Assembly: GCA_963971425.1 (NCBI GenBank)
Contig: OZ020524.1
Span: forward strand, 6,310,417-6,374,416
DNA: 64,000 nt
DNA from: Bryoerythrophyllum caledonicum
Taxonomy: Eukaryota; Streptophyta; Bryopsida; Pottiales; Pottiaceae
Direction: 5' to 3'
Below the pieces are notes generated by a model. That model did not search any database, had not been told where the DNA came from, and worked only from the letters and a program-made list of their open reading frames with translations. This document shows positions 35,924 through 46,490 of the stretch, in pieces; position 1 is the first letter of the stretch; every line of letters starts with the position of its first letter. The translations under genes were made by a program, and so were the position numbers.

Positions 35924-36333
35924 ATGTGATTGTCAACTCCCTACCGTGGTCGAAATTCCAAGTTGATGGTTTTAAAAAAACCGCAAAGAGTCTGGGTACA
36001 ATAAATGGGCCAAGCCCGATCACCCACCAAACTCACTTTCAGGCCGCAAAGCAAACTGACACGTGAGGCCTAGGGAGTGGACTTGGCAGAGAATAAGGAC
36101 AAAATGTCCCCTATTTATATGGTGTAGGGTTCTTTTTGCGAAGACGTCCCCGCCCCTGCCCGGGGACCCTAGACCAGTGCTTCGTCTATCGGCTATATAA
36201 TATCATGCATACCCCTAATTGTCCCCGCCTCACATATTCCCTCTTCATCCACCTCTTAATTGAGTTGGTTGTGGGCGTCGTGTGAGGACTTCATTCATTC
36301 GCATCACATATATTATTCAGATTTTCCCCACCC
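35924..36333. promoter_or_regulatory. shared divergent promoter region of the kinase-like and RING genes
   Basis: This 410-bp region lies between two divergent start codons. It contains a GACGTCCCCGCCCC half-palindrome at 36143-36156 and a TATATAA at about 36194. The segment 36220-36300 (GTCCCCGCCTCACAT through TTGAGTTGG and TCATTCATTC) is duplicated upstream of the truncated RING copy at 39900-39975, so the promoter moved with the gene. Confidence 0.6.
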
Positions 36334-38679
36334 ATGGCCACGCCGGTAAAAATGAATAAAGAAGAACGAGACAAGAGTCGACTACGATCAGGAAACAAGC
36401 AGTGGAAGAGGTTGCATGTGCTTCGGAATCCTGTTAAATTGGCTTTTAAAGGTTGGGAAGAAGTTCCGGAGCCATGGAGTTTCGAGGATTGCGCAAGCTT
36501 CATCAAGTGGTGCCATATCGACAAGGCTTTCCCGGAGGAGCGACACAATTATCACCGACGCTTTCACAAGGCAAATTTATGGAAGTGCACCGACGAGGCG
36601 TTCAAAAATCGGTGCATTGAAGTATACCAGGTCTTGTACGACATCCCTTATATCAAACGCAATGAAGTAAATCTCTTCCTTGCGCGAGGTGTCCATGCGG
36701 AGGTAAAGTTGGGCAAGAGGATGGATTGGTCCACCTTGAAAGCCATGGGAGATAGCATAAGAGTTCCTTCTCCGGCGAATGGATTGATTCCAATGGGGAC
36801 ACAGAGGTATCCAGAAGGCGGATTGGGCAAATCGATGGCGAAGACTGAACCGGTCGACACGTACGAGACCGATCCCTCAAACACGGATACAGACTCTGAC
36901 GGATCCCACGTTCCAATCACAAGGAGCCAAAGGACACAAGTGCGCACCAAACGAAGGAGGGCGGAACAAACGGTTAACGTAGTCGTTAACAATACTGTTA
37001 ATGAAGTTGGGGCTCAGGTACAATCCCCCGCGGTTGTTGATCGAACGTTAGAAGCCTCTACTGGGGCTATTTTTGCCAACACTATCCAAACCTTGCTGAA
37101 CCAATTGGAAGGGAAGACAACAGAACTATTGTCATTGCGCGATGAGGTTCGCAAGTTGAGAGTTGAAGTCAATGATAAAAACATCGTTATTGACCAGCAA
37201 CGACGTGATATGGAGGAGCTTCGACTTGCCCTTCAAACTAGTACAATGACCATAGAAGATCGGAATCCACGACGGGAGGAAGAAGTGCTTGTACACGTGT
37301 CAACCCAAGACGATTCATTGTCGTTTGATGAGGCTCCTATCAAAGAAGACAAAGTTATGGTCAACAAAGAAGAGGGTGCGGGGGGTGACGGCGGCAAAGA
37401 GCTTGCTAAAGCGCTTGAAGAGAATTCAAGACTACAAAGTCGTTTGGATGTGTTGGTAGAACATTACTATCAATGGAAGTTGGCATGCGTCTTCACGGTC
37501 GATCGGTCCCGACAATTGGTGGCGGAATTCCAAAAAATCGACAACAACTATACCGAAAACAACCAGGAGAGGGTGTTTGGTTTGACATCGTGGGCCCTCG
37601 TAGATGATCTTTTCAAGATGGATGAAATGGCGATGGTGAAAACCGCTGGTGGGCAAACAACCATCGATTGGTCCCGTTACAAATGGGATTTCAAAAAGGA
37701 GGTTTCATCTACCCTCGATCATTGGGGCAAACCCATGTTATTGTGGCCACAACCTTTGAGCTTCGTATCTGACGGTACGACTTGCTCAATTTGTCTAAAC
37801 CCATTTGGTCTAGAAGGTGGGATGCATCTAGGCACTTGTGAGCACTTGTACCATCCATTTTGTTTGATTAGCTTGATGGTTGTACGCCGGCGGTGCTCAT
37901 TGTGCAAGGCCCCTTTTCACGAACGATTGTACGAACTTTTTGGATTAGTTCCATACATGCCCCCGCATTGGGAGTTCAATGTGACGAACGCTCATGATCA
38001 ATCACATATGTGGGGAAAAGATTTGGTGTGGAGCTGGAAACTGAAGATGCACTCGTTGGATAAGATGCACCTCTAAAACGAGTGGGGTTGGAAAAGGGAC
38101 CCGGAGCAGATTGTCCGGGTGTGCAAGAATTTGATCCCGTTAAAGGACAAATACGGTCAAGGAAAACGAAATTTCTTCTACCAATGCTTTAATGGCCATT
38201 GGGACAAGAACGGGGAGCAATTTTGTTTTGGACCTCATCCACGGCAATGGTTGTGGGCCGTTGACGGAGTTCGCATCACAGACGACAACGGGGATCGCAT
38301 TTCTCACGACGTTGACCAATCAGACCCGCAAGAACTAAGACAATTATCGGAATCAGAGTGGAAAGAAATTTTCCGAAATGACGGAATCGACTTCTTGCTC
38401 GATGTGCACAATCTAGGGACACGGCAAGCGCTCGACCAGCTCATGCAATCCCAAATCCTAAGGGCCGTGTTGGATGAAGATGGACCAGCGAGGAGAACAC
38501 GATCGGCGTCTCGTAGACTTGTATTGGGCTCAGATGAAGACCTCCCTATGCACGTAGGGGCACACGACAACGAGGCAGGGGCGAGTGGCACTACTAATAG
38601 CCCGATGAATATTGACTTGGTGTATTTCTTGTTTTTGCGGTGCCAAGAGACAATTTTCTTACAATGCTTCATCTTTTAG
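36334..38679 (+). pseudogene. RING-finger/coiled-coil gene carried by the hAT element (one in-frame stop)
   Basis: The ATG at 36334 opens 580 codons to TAA (38074-38076), and the same frame goes on for about 200 codons to 38679. Residues 1-170 form an unrecognised conserved domain (WSFEDCASFIKWCHIDKAFP, then HAEVKLGKRMDWSTLK) that recurs in the copy at 40014. Residues 245-310 are a coiled coil (leucine heptads around LLSLRDEVRKLRVEVNDKN). A RING-type zinc finger has C484, C487, C502, H504, H507, C510, C521 and C524 (CSIC..GTCEHLYHPFC..CSLC), the fold used by many ubiquitin E3 ligases. The stop follows the RING, so the upstream product may still be complete. E3 activity is inference. The gene is not a known hAT component. 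Confidence 0.78.
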
Positions 38680-38876
38680 CATTTAATGTATTTTTTCCAC
38701 TTTCGTATTACATTATGGATACTAAAAAAATATATGAATAGTACTGTCTACATTCTACTTGTTAATAGTGGTGTTAATCCGTGTGATTATGGATGTACTT
38801 AAGCCTCATAAGGATTTGTGCGTTTGTATAAAAAAAAATGGTGTGGACCTAGTTTTAAACCTCCAAACATTTTTAA

Positions 38877-39515
38877 TCCCTAAAGGACCAAGGCATTTTT
38901 GCACCAAAAACACTTCAAAACTGCGAGGCTATAGTATAATGCCTAAGAATGGAGACAAAACCTTTTTATTTCTACATCTAACCGTAGGATCACAATAAAT
39001 ACTTCTTTGTTAATGTCCCCACAAAATTTCATAAATTTTAACCACACGGATTGAAAGGCTTGCATAGCTCCCATGCTATTCACTGCTTGGTATCAAATTT
39101 TTGCACTAGATAAGGCCTAAATCCATTACTAATGGTAGTTTAGGATGATGTTAGTTCCTTATACACCAATTGTTAGAGGTAGAAAAAGGATGTACCTTAT
39201 TCAAGTCAACTATGCTAGTAGTGGAAGCTAAAAAATGGGCAAGTAACGTTTTAGTTTTTAGATACTTGATATGTTTTAGATTGATGTATATTTATGGTCA
39301 ATATGAAGGTCTACACCACATATTGTTGTGGAAAAAATCAAAAGTATAAAAAGTTAAAATCTCTAAGTTTTATGTGGTAAGACGTTTTTGTTTTTGGTAC
39401 CTTGCCCGTTATATTTTTGGCAATATGTGAAAATCTTTGACTTGAGTTGAAGCGTTATTTTCCACTAAAGACAAGGAATTTTTATTCTTATTTGGAAGGA
39501 AATAATTTTCTACAC
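38877..39515 (-). mobile_element. TTAA-family element, minus orientation, truncated
   Basis: It starts TCCCTAAAGGACC after TTAA (38873-38876), then ACCAAAAACACTTCAAAACT and the usual block order in reverse. It stops near the CAAGGAATTTTTATTC block with no far terminus. It lies inside the hAT element. TTGCATAGCTCCCATGCTAT at 39060 has replaced part of its sequence and matches the 164-bp tandem repeat at 40786. Confidence 0.65.
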
Positions 39516-39699
39516 TCTTATGTTTGCTCCAAAACTAATTGGGAGCTAATAAAGGTGTTCCTTATTAGAGAGCATGCCGTCAAAGTACAAAAGTTGTACT
39601 TTCCATTTCGCCTTCCTCCCTAGAACTAGGGAAAGACATAATCTGCATGTTATTTTAAGTGCATTAGGATCTTGTCGGAACCAAAAATAAATCACCCCA

Positions 39700-40013
39700 T
39701 ATTTAATTGTGCACCCGCCTCATGGAGATGAGGAGTGCCTCGGCCAAGCAAGAGTGGCCTCAAACGCCTCCTTGGAAAGTTTTGTGGGGACGAACCCCCC
39801 CCCCCCCAATTTACAAGCAAACGTCCCTGCCTTGCCCTGGTGGGGCGGAGACGTCTCCGCCTCCACCGGATTACTATTTTAATGGAGGGGGACCTCATTT
39901 GTCCCCACCTCGCATACTCCTATCCACCATCTCTTCATTGAGCTGGATGTGGACGTTGTGCGAGGTCTCATTCATCCATCCACGCCAAAATTTTGCATTC
40001 ACACGTGCACACC
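39700..40013 (+). promoter_or_regulatory. duplicated upstream region of the truncated RING copy
   Basis: It contains a near-complete GACGTC palindrome at 39842-39863 and a segment at about 39900-39975 (TCCCCACCTCGCATACTCC through CATTGAGCTGG and TCATTCATCC) homologous to the leader of the gene at 36334. This shows that promoter and coding sequence were duplicated together. Confidence 0.65.
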
Positions 40014-40670
40014 ATGTCTTCATCTGGACAATTGGCCAAGGAGGAGCGTGACAAGACCCGTGCAAGAGCGGGGAACGCCCATCGGAAGCGGTTGCACGTT
40101 CTTCATAATCCCGAGAAGTTGGCTTTTCGAGGTTGGGAGGACGTAGTGGAGCCATGGAGTTTTGATGATTGCGCAAACTACATCGAGTGGTGCCACATCG
40201 ACAAGGCTTTCCCAGAGGCGCGACACAACTATCACCGGCGCTTCCACAAGACAAACTTGAAACATTGCATCGACGAGGCGTTTAAAAACCGATCCATCGA
40301 AGTTTACCAGGTGTTGTATGACGTCCCATTTGTCAAACGCAACGAAGTAAATCTCTTCATTGTGCGGGGTGTTCATGCGGAGGTGAAGTTGGGCAAGATA
40401 GTGGATTGGTCCACTTTGAAGTCGATGCCGGGGAAGGTAAAAATTCCTTGCCCTGAAAATGGAGTAATTCCAATGGGATGGCGCAAGTATCCGGAAGGTG
40501 GATTGGGCAAGTTCATGACTGTGATGGACGACACACCTAGCTATGATACTAACACGTCAAGTTCAGATGATGACTCCGACGGAACCCACGTCCAAGTCGC
40601 GAGCGAAAAGGCACAAGCACGTGGTAGGCTGAGGAGGACCGAACGAGCCCTTCACCAACGTTACTATTGA
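40014..40670 (+). CDS. truncated paralogue of the hAT-borne RING gene, N-terminal domain only (218 aa)
   Basis: It starts at the ATG aligned with that of the larger gene (eight residues before KEERDK in both). The protein follows the larger gene over about 165 residues (WSFDDCANYIEWCHIDKAFP, YQVLYDVPFVKRNEVNLF, VKLGKIVDWSTLK, KYPEGGLGKF), continues with an acidic SSSDDDSDGTHVQ stretch and a basic end, then stops at 40668-40670. The coiled coil and RING are absent. The frame is open and well conserved, so the N-terminal domain may act alone, for example as a competitor of the full-length protein or as a DNA-binding factor. That is speculation, as the domain is not recognised. Confidence 0.65.
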   Translation: MSSSGQLAKEERDKTRARAGNAHRKRLHVLHNPEKLAFRGWEDVVEPWSFDDCANYIEWCHIDKAFPEARHNYHRRFHKTNLKHCIDEAFKNRSIEVYQVLYDVPFVKRNEVNLFIVRGVHAEVKLGKIVDWSTLKSMPGKVKIPCPENGVIPMGWRKYPEGGLGKFMTVMDDTPSYDTNTSSSDDDSDGTHVQVASEKAQARGRLRRTERALHQRYY

Positions 40671-40785
40671 CTAGGAGTATTTAAAGGTTTAGGACGTAGC
40701 AAATCAATTTTGTGAACAATACTTTTGCTCTAAACATTATATGGTTTTAAATATCCTTTTTGTTTGTAATGGTACAATTAATTTA

Positions 40786-41205
40786 GAGAACTTGCACATT
40801 ACATTCTACTAGAGGCTTATACTATCCATTATGGATGGGGACTTGCATAGCTCCCATGCTATCCACTACTTGGTTTATTTTTTTGCTTTAATGGTATGTG
40901 GTACATTCCTAATCTTTTGTGGGGCAATTGTGTTTAAACTATTTATTTCGAGAACTTGCACATTACATTCTACTAGAGGCTTATACTACCCGTTATGGAT
41001 GGGGACTTGCATAGCTCCCATGCTATCCACTACTTGGTTTATTTTTTTGCTTTAATGGTATGTGGTACATTCCTAATCTTTTGTGGGGCAATTGTGTTTA
41101 AATTATTTATTTAGAGAACTTGCACATTACATTCTACTAGAGGCTTATACTACCCGTTATGGATGGGGACTTGCATAGCTCCCATGCTATTCACTACTTG
41201 ATCTA
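40786..41205. repeat. 164-bp tandem repeat, 2.6 copies, inside the hAT element
   Basis: Units begin GAGAACTTGCACATTACATT at 40786, 40950 and 41114, exactly 164 bp apart, and are almost identical, so the array is recent. Each unit has the near-palindrome GCATAGCTCCCATGCTAT. The last unit breaks off near 41205. Confidence 0.92.
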
Positions 41206-41435
41206 AAAGGGAGCTAATAAAGGTGTTCATTATTGGAGAGCATGCGGTCAAAGGACAAAAGTAGTACTTTCCCGAAAGCCTTCCTTCGTAGACATAACCT
41301 GCTTCTTATTTTAAGTGCGTCGCAATCTTGTCGGAACCAAAAATAAGGTACCCTATATTAAAACCTCTATCCTCCTCATGGAGAGGAAGAGTGCCTAAGC
41401 ACCCAAATGCCCCAAAGGCCTCCTTCTCCTGGGTT

Positions 41436-41600
41436 GGGGAGACGTCCCCGCCCTTACCCGGCAGGGGCGGAGACGTCTCTGCCTTTACCCGGGCAGGGGC
41501 GGGGACGTCTCCCCACAACAGGGCAGGGCGGAGACGTCCCCGCCCCTGCTTGGGTAAGGGCGGGAACGTCTCTGCCCCTGCACGGAGACGTCCCCGCCCT
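41436..41600. repeat. array of GC-rich GACGTC palindromes upstream of the hAT transposase
   Basis: Five or six GGGGCGGAGACGTC-type half-sites in alternating orientation, separated by CCCGGGCAGG-like linkers, lie 300 bp upstream of the transposase start. The position would suit binding by the transposase or by bZIP-type factors (ACGT core). This function is inferred. Confidence 0.85.
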
Positions 41601-41898
41601 TGGCACTTCAGGTCCCACCCGTTCTTAGCTCGTGTATAAAAGGTTCGGGGAGGGCCGATTGTCCTCACGCTTGTTACCTTGGCCTCTATCCCTTGGACCT
41701 CAATTTTGTTTGAACTCCTTGCGAGTCTACTTAGGTGGCAGGCGGCACTGGTGTGCGGCTGAGGTGATGTAAAAATTGGTTCAAGTAGTGCACCAGCGCT
41801 ATCAGACCTCACATTTTCACCTGATTCTACACTATAACTAGCCCCGGATTTTGGCTTAGACGGAACTTGCACATTATTTGGCATAAGCCGTGAATGCA

Positions 41899-44800
41899 AT
41901 GGGAAGTCAAAGGAAGCAAACAAAAGAATGGGAACCTTGGTACAGTTTTGGTGACAACGGGGGCAAAGTGAGTTGTATTTTCTGTAACTATACTTTTAGC
42001 TACAAACGTGAGCGTGCGTTCGCTCACTTTGGATACGGCGCCAAGTCAGAGAGGTCGATTTGTCGTAGCCTACCTCCCTATGTGCGAAGTCGATTTGCCA
42101 ATTGTGGAAACATTGTTCCGCAACGAATAACGGGCGGGGACATGTATGGCGGAGATTCAGGCCCGAGTGGTCCATCGAGGGCACCAACTATTGACACTTC
42201 AAGCCAATCCGACGCTCAAAATAATGTGGCGGGTGGGGTAACAAGTGGGCCTCAGGAAGGAGTGCCTAATCTCTCTGAAGGAAACGACCGTGAACATGTG
42301 TCGGGTGGTCTTACCGCCTCGAATTCCACTAGATCTGGGCAACTACATCAACAACGGATGCTTGATGTTTTTAACATTGCAAAGAGGAAGGAACTTGATG
42401 AGAAGTGGGCGATTTTTTTCTATCAAGCGAATGTGCCTTTTAATGTGGCGCGAAATCAAGCGTTCATCGATGCAGTGAGGGCGACATCTGTGGCAAAGTT
42501 TGAGTACACTCCTCCTACATATCACCAGTTGAGGATTAGATTGATTGAACCTAAGAGGTTGCAAATTGAGAAAGAGATTGAAGCCAAAGTTGGTTTTGCA
42601 ATCAAAAATTATGGGGTGTCGATATGCACGGATGGTTGGGATGATGTCCATCGGAGGCCCCTCATGAATTTAATGATGTCGTGCCCCACTGGTGACGTAT
42701 TCTTGGGGATCATAGACACCAGTGGTGAGAAGAAGTCCATGCGGTACATAGCGGACCAAGTGAAAGTTTACATTGAGAAGGTGGGTTCCAAGAATGTGAC
42801 ACAGATTTGTACAGACAATGCTCCCAACATGCTTGGAGCGATGGATGATATTATTCTCACATACCCGCACATTCACAAGTAGGGGTGCATGGCACATGCA
42901 TTGGATCTCATGTTGGAAGATTGGGCAAAGGTCCAAGAATTTAAAGATTTAATAGAGAGGGCAAAGAAATTGTGCAAATATATTAGAAACTATCATTCAC
43001 AATGGGGACACTTCATGAGTTGAGTCCAAACCTGCATATTGTAGTGCCCACTGAAACCCGCTTTGCTTGTAATTTCCTTATGTTGGATCGATTGGTGAGA
43101 CTCAAAGGAGTGTTGGAGCAGTTGAAAGACCACCCCCGTGTTGTAAACTACTTTGCAACCCTACGGAACAAACAAAATGGAGAGCAAGCAGCAACCGCAG
43201 TGCGTAATGCGGTGCTCACCATCGAAGATGTGGCCTTTTGGCAACGATGTCAGAATTACGTGCACATGACTGGGGATGTTTTGAAGGCATTGCGTGTGTT
43301 TGATGGCCGTGAACCAGCCATGGGTTGTGCGTGGCTCGTGATGCATAATTTGCGAGAACACGTGTACTCTTTGAGAGAGTCACCCTTTACTCTACGAGCT
43401 GACATAACATCCACTCTTGAGCAATCTTTTGATGCCCGGTGGCAAATGGTTTTTACCAATATTCACTACACCGGGGCTCTTTTGAATCCGTACCTCAAGG
43501 ATAATGTGGCGCTTAGGACTGACGGAATCGCACAAAGAGCATTGAATCGGGTTGTTCGCAAAATGATGGAGGTATTGGAAGTCTCATATGAGGACGTCCA
43601 ATATGAGTTAACACAGTACGAGGAGGGCACAAGACCATATGGCCCTACCGAGGCATCTGACATCCGCCAGACAAAGCTTCAACTTCACAAATGGTCGGCC
43701 AGGATTGCAAACAAGGCATTGTCTAAAATAGTTGTTCGTATTCTAGCCCTCACGTGTTCAGCTAGCTCTTGCGAACGAAATTGGAGTATGTACTCGTTTG
43801 TCCACAACAAGAGCCGAAATCGATTAGCGGCAGAAAAGGCTGCATCATTGGTGTATATTTATACCAATAGCCGATGCTTTCAACAAAGACCGGGGGCCAA
43901 TCCCGTTCGATGGTACAATGCGAATATTCACTCGGAGGATTCCGACCCAGATGCCCTAGGGCCGGTCCCGGTGGGTGAACCTAATTGTGAATTTGATGTG
44001 TTGATAGCCGAGGAAGAGGAGGAGCACAATATGGCAGCTCCCCGCACTCCGCTGGAGTACCGTGGACACCCTAATCTTTGGGCGGAAGGCGCCGATCATC
44101 TTGAGGAAACGAGAAACTATTACGGAGATGATGACGATGTGGAAGAAGAATTGGCTCAAGGTCGTTGGGGACCTTGGAATCAAAGTCCTCGTCGCACTCC
44201 TTCGCCTCATTTTCATCAAAATGAGGGCATTCATGAAGTGCAACCTTTGTCTACTTCCTCAGAGAGCGACATCCCAAATGTGACTAACCTTGAAGAGCCT
44301 GAAACGGGGGGGGGGAATGTCGGAAATGTTCGCGACGAGGACAATTCCCCATCAGACTATGGTGGTGGAAATGGAGATGGCGACAACAACGGAGCGGGAG
44401 AGAACGCAGTAAATACTGCGACTCGAAACAACCAAGCATCGATTGAAAACCGGTATGGCCAAGAGAGCCCTATTGGAATGGGTGCATCATTTCATAGCAC
44501 TGGAGTCGTTCAAGGAGACTCTAATGCAAATGTTGTAAACACAACAATTGTAGGGACGACTCGAAGAAATGAAAGGGTTGTTAATCAGCGAAAGCGTTTT
44601 GACCCGGAATATGTAGACCCCGATGATGCTTTTGCATTCACAGAGGACCTTGAGCCACAACCATCTCCGGTTGTGGTGTTGCCTACGGTTATCAATGACT
44701 AGAATGTACCAACGCCGCCTACCTGGAATTCCTCTTCTCCTAGAACGGCGAATGCCATGTATGGACCTTTTCAACGAAGTGTAGGCATTGAGGGGATGGG

Positions 44801-45431
44801 TCTAAACACTTCCACTACTACTACCAGAAATGGCAGACCCCCTTTGGCCGCTACAAGGACGCCTCTTCATCCAATGGGTCAATATATACAACCGAGTGCA
44901 AGGACTAATGCTCGTGGAGGGTCTAGAGGCCGTGGAGCGGCTAGAGGCCATGAAGGAAGAAACAACGGCGAAGCATCCTCCTCAAGGCATCGTAGACGTC
45001 CCCTCCTTGGAATAGGGGCACGAGATCCGAACGTGGTTGTACAACCGTTTTTGGACACGTATGTTCCAGGACGCTCTTCAACAACTCCGGCATTTGTTGT
45101 TCCGAATCGAGAAATTCGTCCTACCAGCGGCCCAACCATAAATTCCGACGGCGATGATCCTCACCCACATCGACAAAAGAGATTCAGACGCTCGCGTTGC
45201 GATGGTGAAACAGTCGTAGAGCTTCGCAATGACAACTCTGAAATAGAGGGCTTTTGGACTACGGATGGTAGCAATGGAGAATTCTCAGATGAGAGTGGTG
45301 AAGGAGCTGATGATGAGAACCGTTCAGATTGTGATGAGGCACCAGATGATGATGATATCGTCCTTCGAGATGCGGTTATGGGTGGCCCGTCCACCGAAGG
45401 AGTGCGCAAATTGGGCCGTTTGAATAATTAA
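41899..45431 (+). pseudogene. hAT transposase with BED zinc finger, DUF659 and dimerisation domain, plus a long acidic/RGG tail (nonsense and frameshift mutations)
   Basis: From ATG 41899: a BED-type zinc finger (WYSFGDNGGKVSCIFC, C26, C29, H43), then DUF659 (YGVSICTDGWDDVHRRPLMN to QICTDNAPNM) up to a TAG at 42880-42882. The frame continues as GCMAHALDLMLEDWAK, then shifts near 43000 into SPNLHIVVPTETRFACNFLM. The hAT dimerisation domain is at about 43690-43870 (LTCSASSCERNWSMYSFVHN then SRNRLAAEKAASLVYIYTN). A TAG at 44700-44702 is followed in the same frame by 243 more codons with an RGG/Arg-rich and an acidic segment. All hAT domains are recognisable, but at least two stops and a frameshift make this copy inactive. 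The transposase would bind the TIRs and mobilise the element. Confidence 0.88.
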
Positions 45432-45669
45432 AGGACAAGAAAAGTAACTACATATATGTATGCGAAATCAAGAGAGTTGTGATAATTCATAGAAGAAGCT
45501 AGGAGAGAAAAAGGTTTCTTAGATAACTACAAGATATTACTTCGATTGGAAGTATGAGATTAGGGAATTGTTGTTTTATCGTGAAACTTTTTAATGTAAT
45601 AAACAGATTTTGCTTCCAGACATTGAGGCCTATCCGCTCAATGATGCAGGGGCATGGACGCCTACATGA

Positions 45670-45732
45670 GGGGCGGGGACGTCCCCGCCCCATGGGAGGC
45701 GTCTCCGCCCCTCATGGTGACGTCCCCGCCCT
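45670..45732. repeat. GC-rich GACGTC palindromes near the right hAT end
   Basis: 45670-45691 is a perfect 22-bp palindrome (half-site GGGGCGGGGAC), followed by GGCGTCTCCGCCCC and GACGTCCCCGCCC half-sites. It mirrors the pair at 33876-33929. Confidence 0.88.
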
Positions 45733-45802
45733 AGTGCCACGGTGGCGTGACACGTCCGTATGTGACGTGGCGATCACAGTAAAAATTATTGGGCGCACTT
45801 CG

Positions 45803-45903
45803 GGCAATCCGTCCAAACCGTCCGTCCGTGCCGTCCGGACCGCCCGTCCAGTTGTCCCATCCGATCACCTCAACCCGTCCGTTATGACAACCCTGTATCA
45901 CAG
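45803..45903. repeat. right subterminal GTCCG array, TIR and target duplication of the hAT element
   Basis: Repeated CCGTCCG motifs run up to TATGACAACCCTG (ending 45895), the exact complement of the left TIR, followed by the duplication TATCACAG at 45896-45903. Confidence 0.88.
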
Positions 45904-46490
45904 CCTACAAATAGACACTTGTGTGTCTTTCTATCAAGTTTGTTTTTTCCCTCTTTTAAAACATGCACGTGCGCAATACAACTAAAGATCTTGAGATGTT
46001 GAAGATTGGATTTGTTACGTGAATACTTGTTTTCTGGTGGAATTTTGGAGTTTGCTTGAGTTGGATTCCTATTAATCAAATAAGTTGTCGTTGCAATCGC
46101 CTCAGTTCATAAATACCTCAGAAAGCTAAAGCAAAAGCTAGACTTTGCATGCACTCCATAATTGTACAATTATGCCGTTTATTCTATAGTGCGCACTCAA
46201 GTAAGTTTACAATGAATACCGCATTGATGGCAATGATCTATAAATTCTTGAGAAATATATTCTCCTCCTCTGTTAGACTGTAGGCTTTTGAGCTTATTAC
46301 CTGTTTCTATCTCTAGCATGGATCTAAAGACGCATAACTTCTTGAATGTCTCACTTTTGAATTGTAAAAAAAACATCCACCTCTTTCCTGAATAGTCATC
46401 AGTAAAAACTAAAATGTACCTTGATCCTCCAAGTGACATTTGTGGCATTGGTCCAATTACGTCCGTGTGAATCTTTTCACCTTGCTTTGA
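45904..46490 (-). pseudogene. Copia integrase, decayed, interrupted by the hAT insertion
   Basis: Minus-strand frames give MSLGGSRYILVFTDDYSGKR, RSMLEIETGNKLKSLQSNRG and GGEYISQEFIDHCHQCGI, the catalytic core blocks of Copia integrase (TDDYS, SNRGGEY), at 46448-46197. Then LKIFSCIAHVHVLKE and KCLFVGCDT at 46079-45904 form the conserved C-terminal block. Several stops separate them. The hAT target site lies just past this block. Confidence 0.88.

Larger units (their letters stand above)
33663..45895. mobile_element. 12.2-kb hAT transposon with cargo genes
   Basis: The ends are perfect 13-bp inverted repeats (CAGGGTTGTCATA), with an 8-bp target duplication differing at one base. Both ends have subterminal arrays of GTCCG motifs (33679-33740 and 45803-45882). 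Inside are a BED/DUF659/hAT-dimerisation transposase (41899-45431), a kinase-like gene (34343-35923, minus), a RING-finger/coiled-coil gene (36334-38679) and a truncated second copy of the latter (40014-40670). GC-rich palindromes with a GACGTC core lie near both ends and before each plus-strand gene, and I did not find them outside the element. It is inserted in a Copia element. Every cargo gene except the truncated copy carries an in-frame stop or frameshift. Confidence 0.9.

Noticed and set aside
33663..45895. Alternative genetic code or programmed readthrough to explain stops in the hAT genes
   Set aside because: Different stop codons (TAG, TAA) and an extra frameshift in the transposase fit ordinary decay. 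The intact CHS gene uses the standard code.
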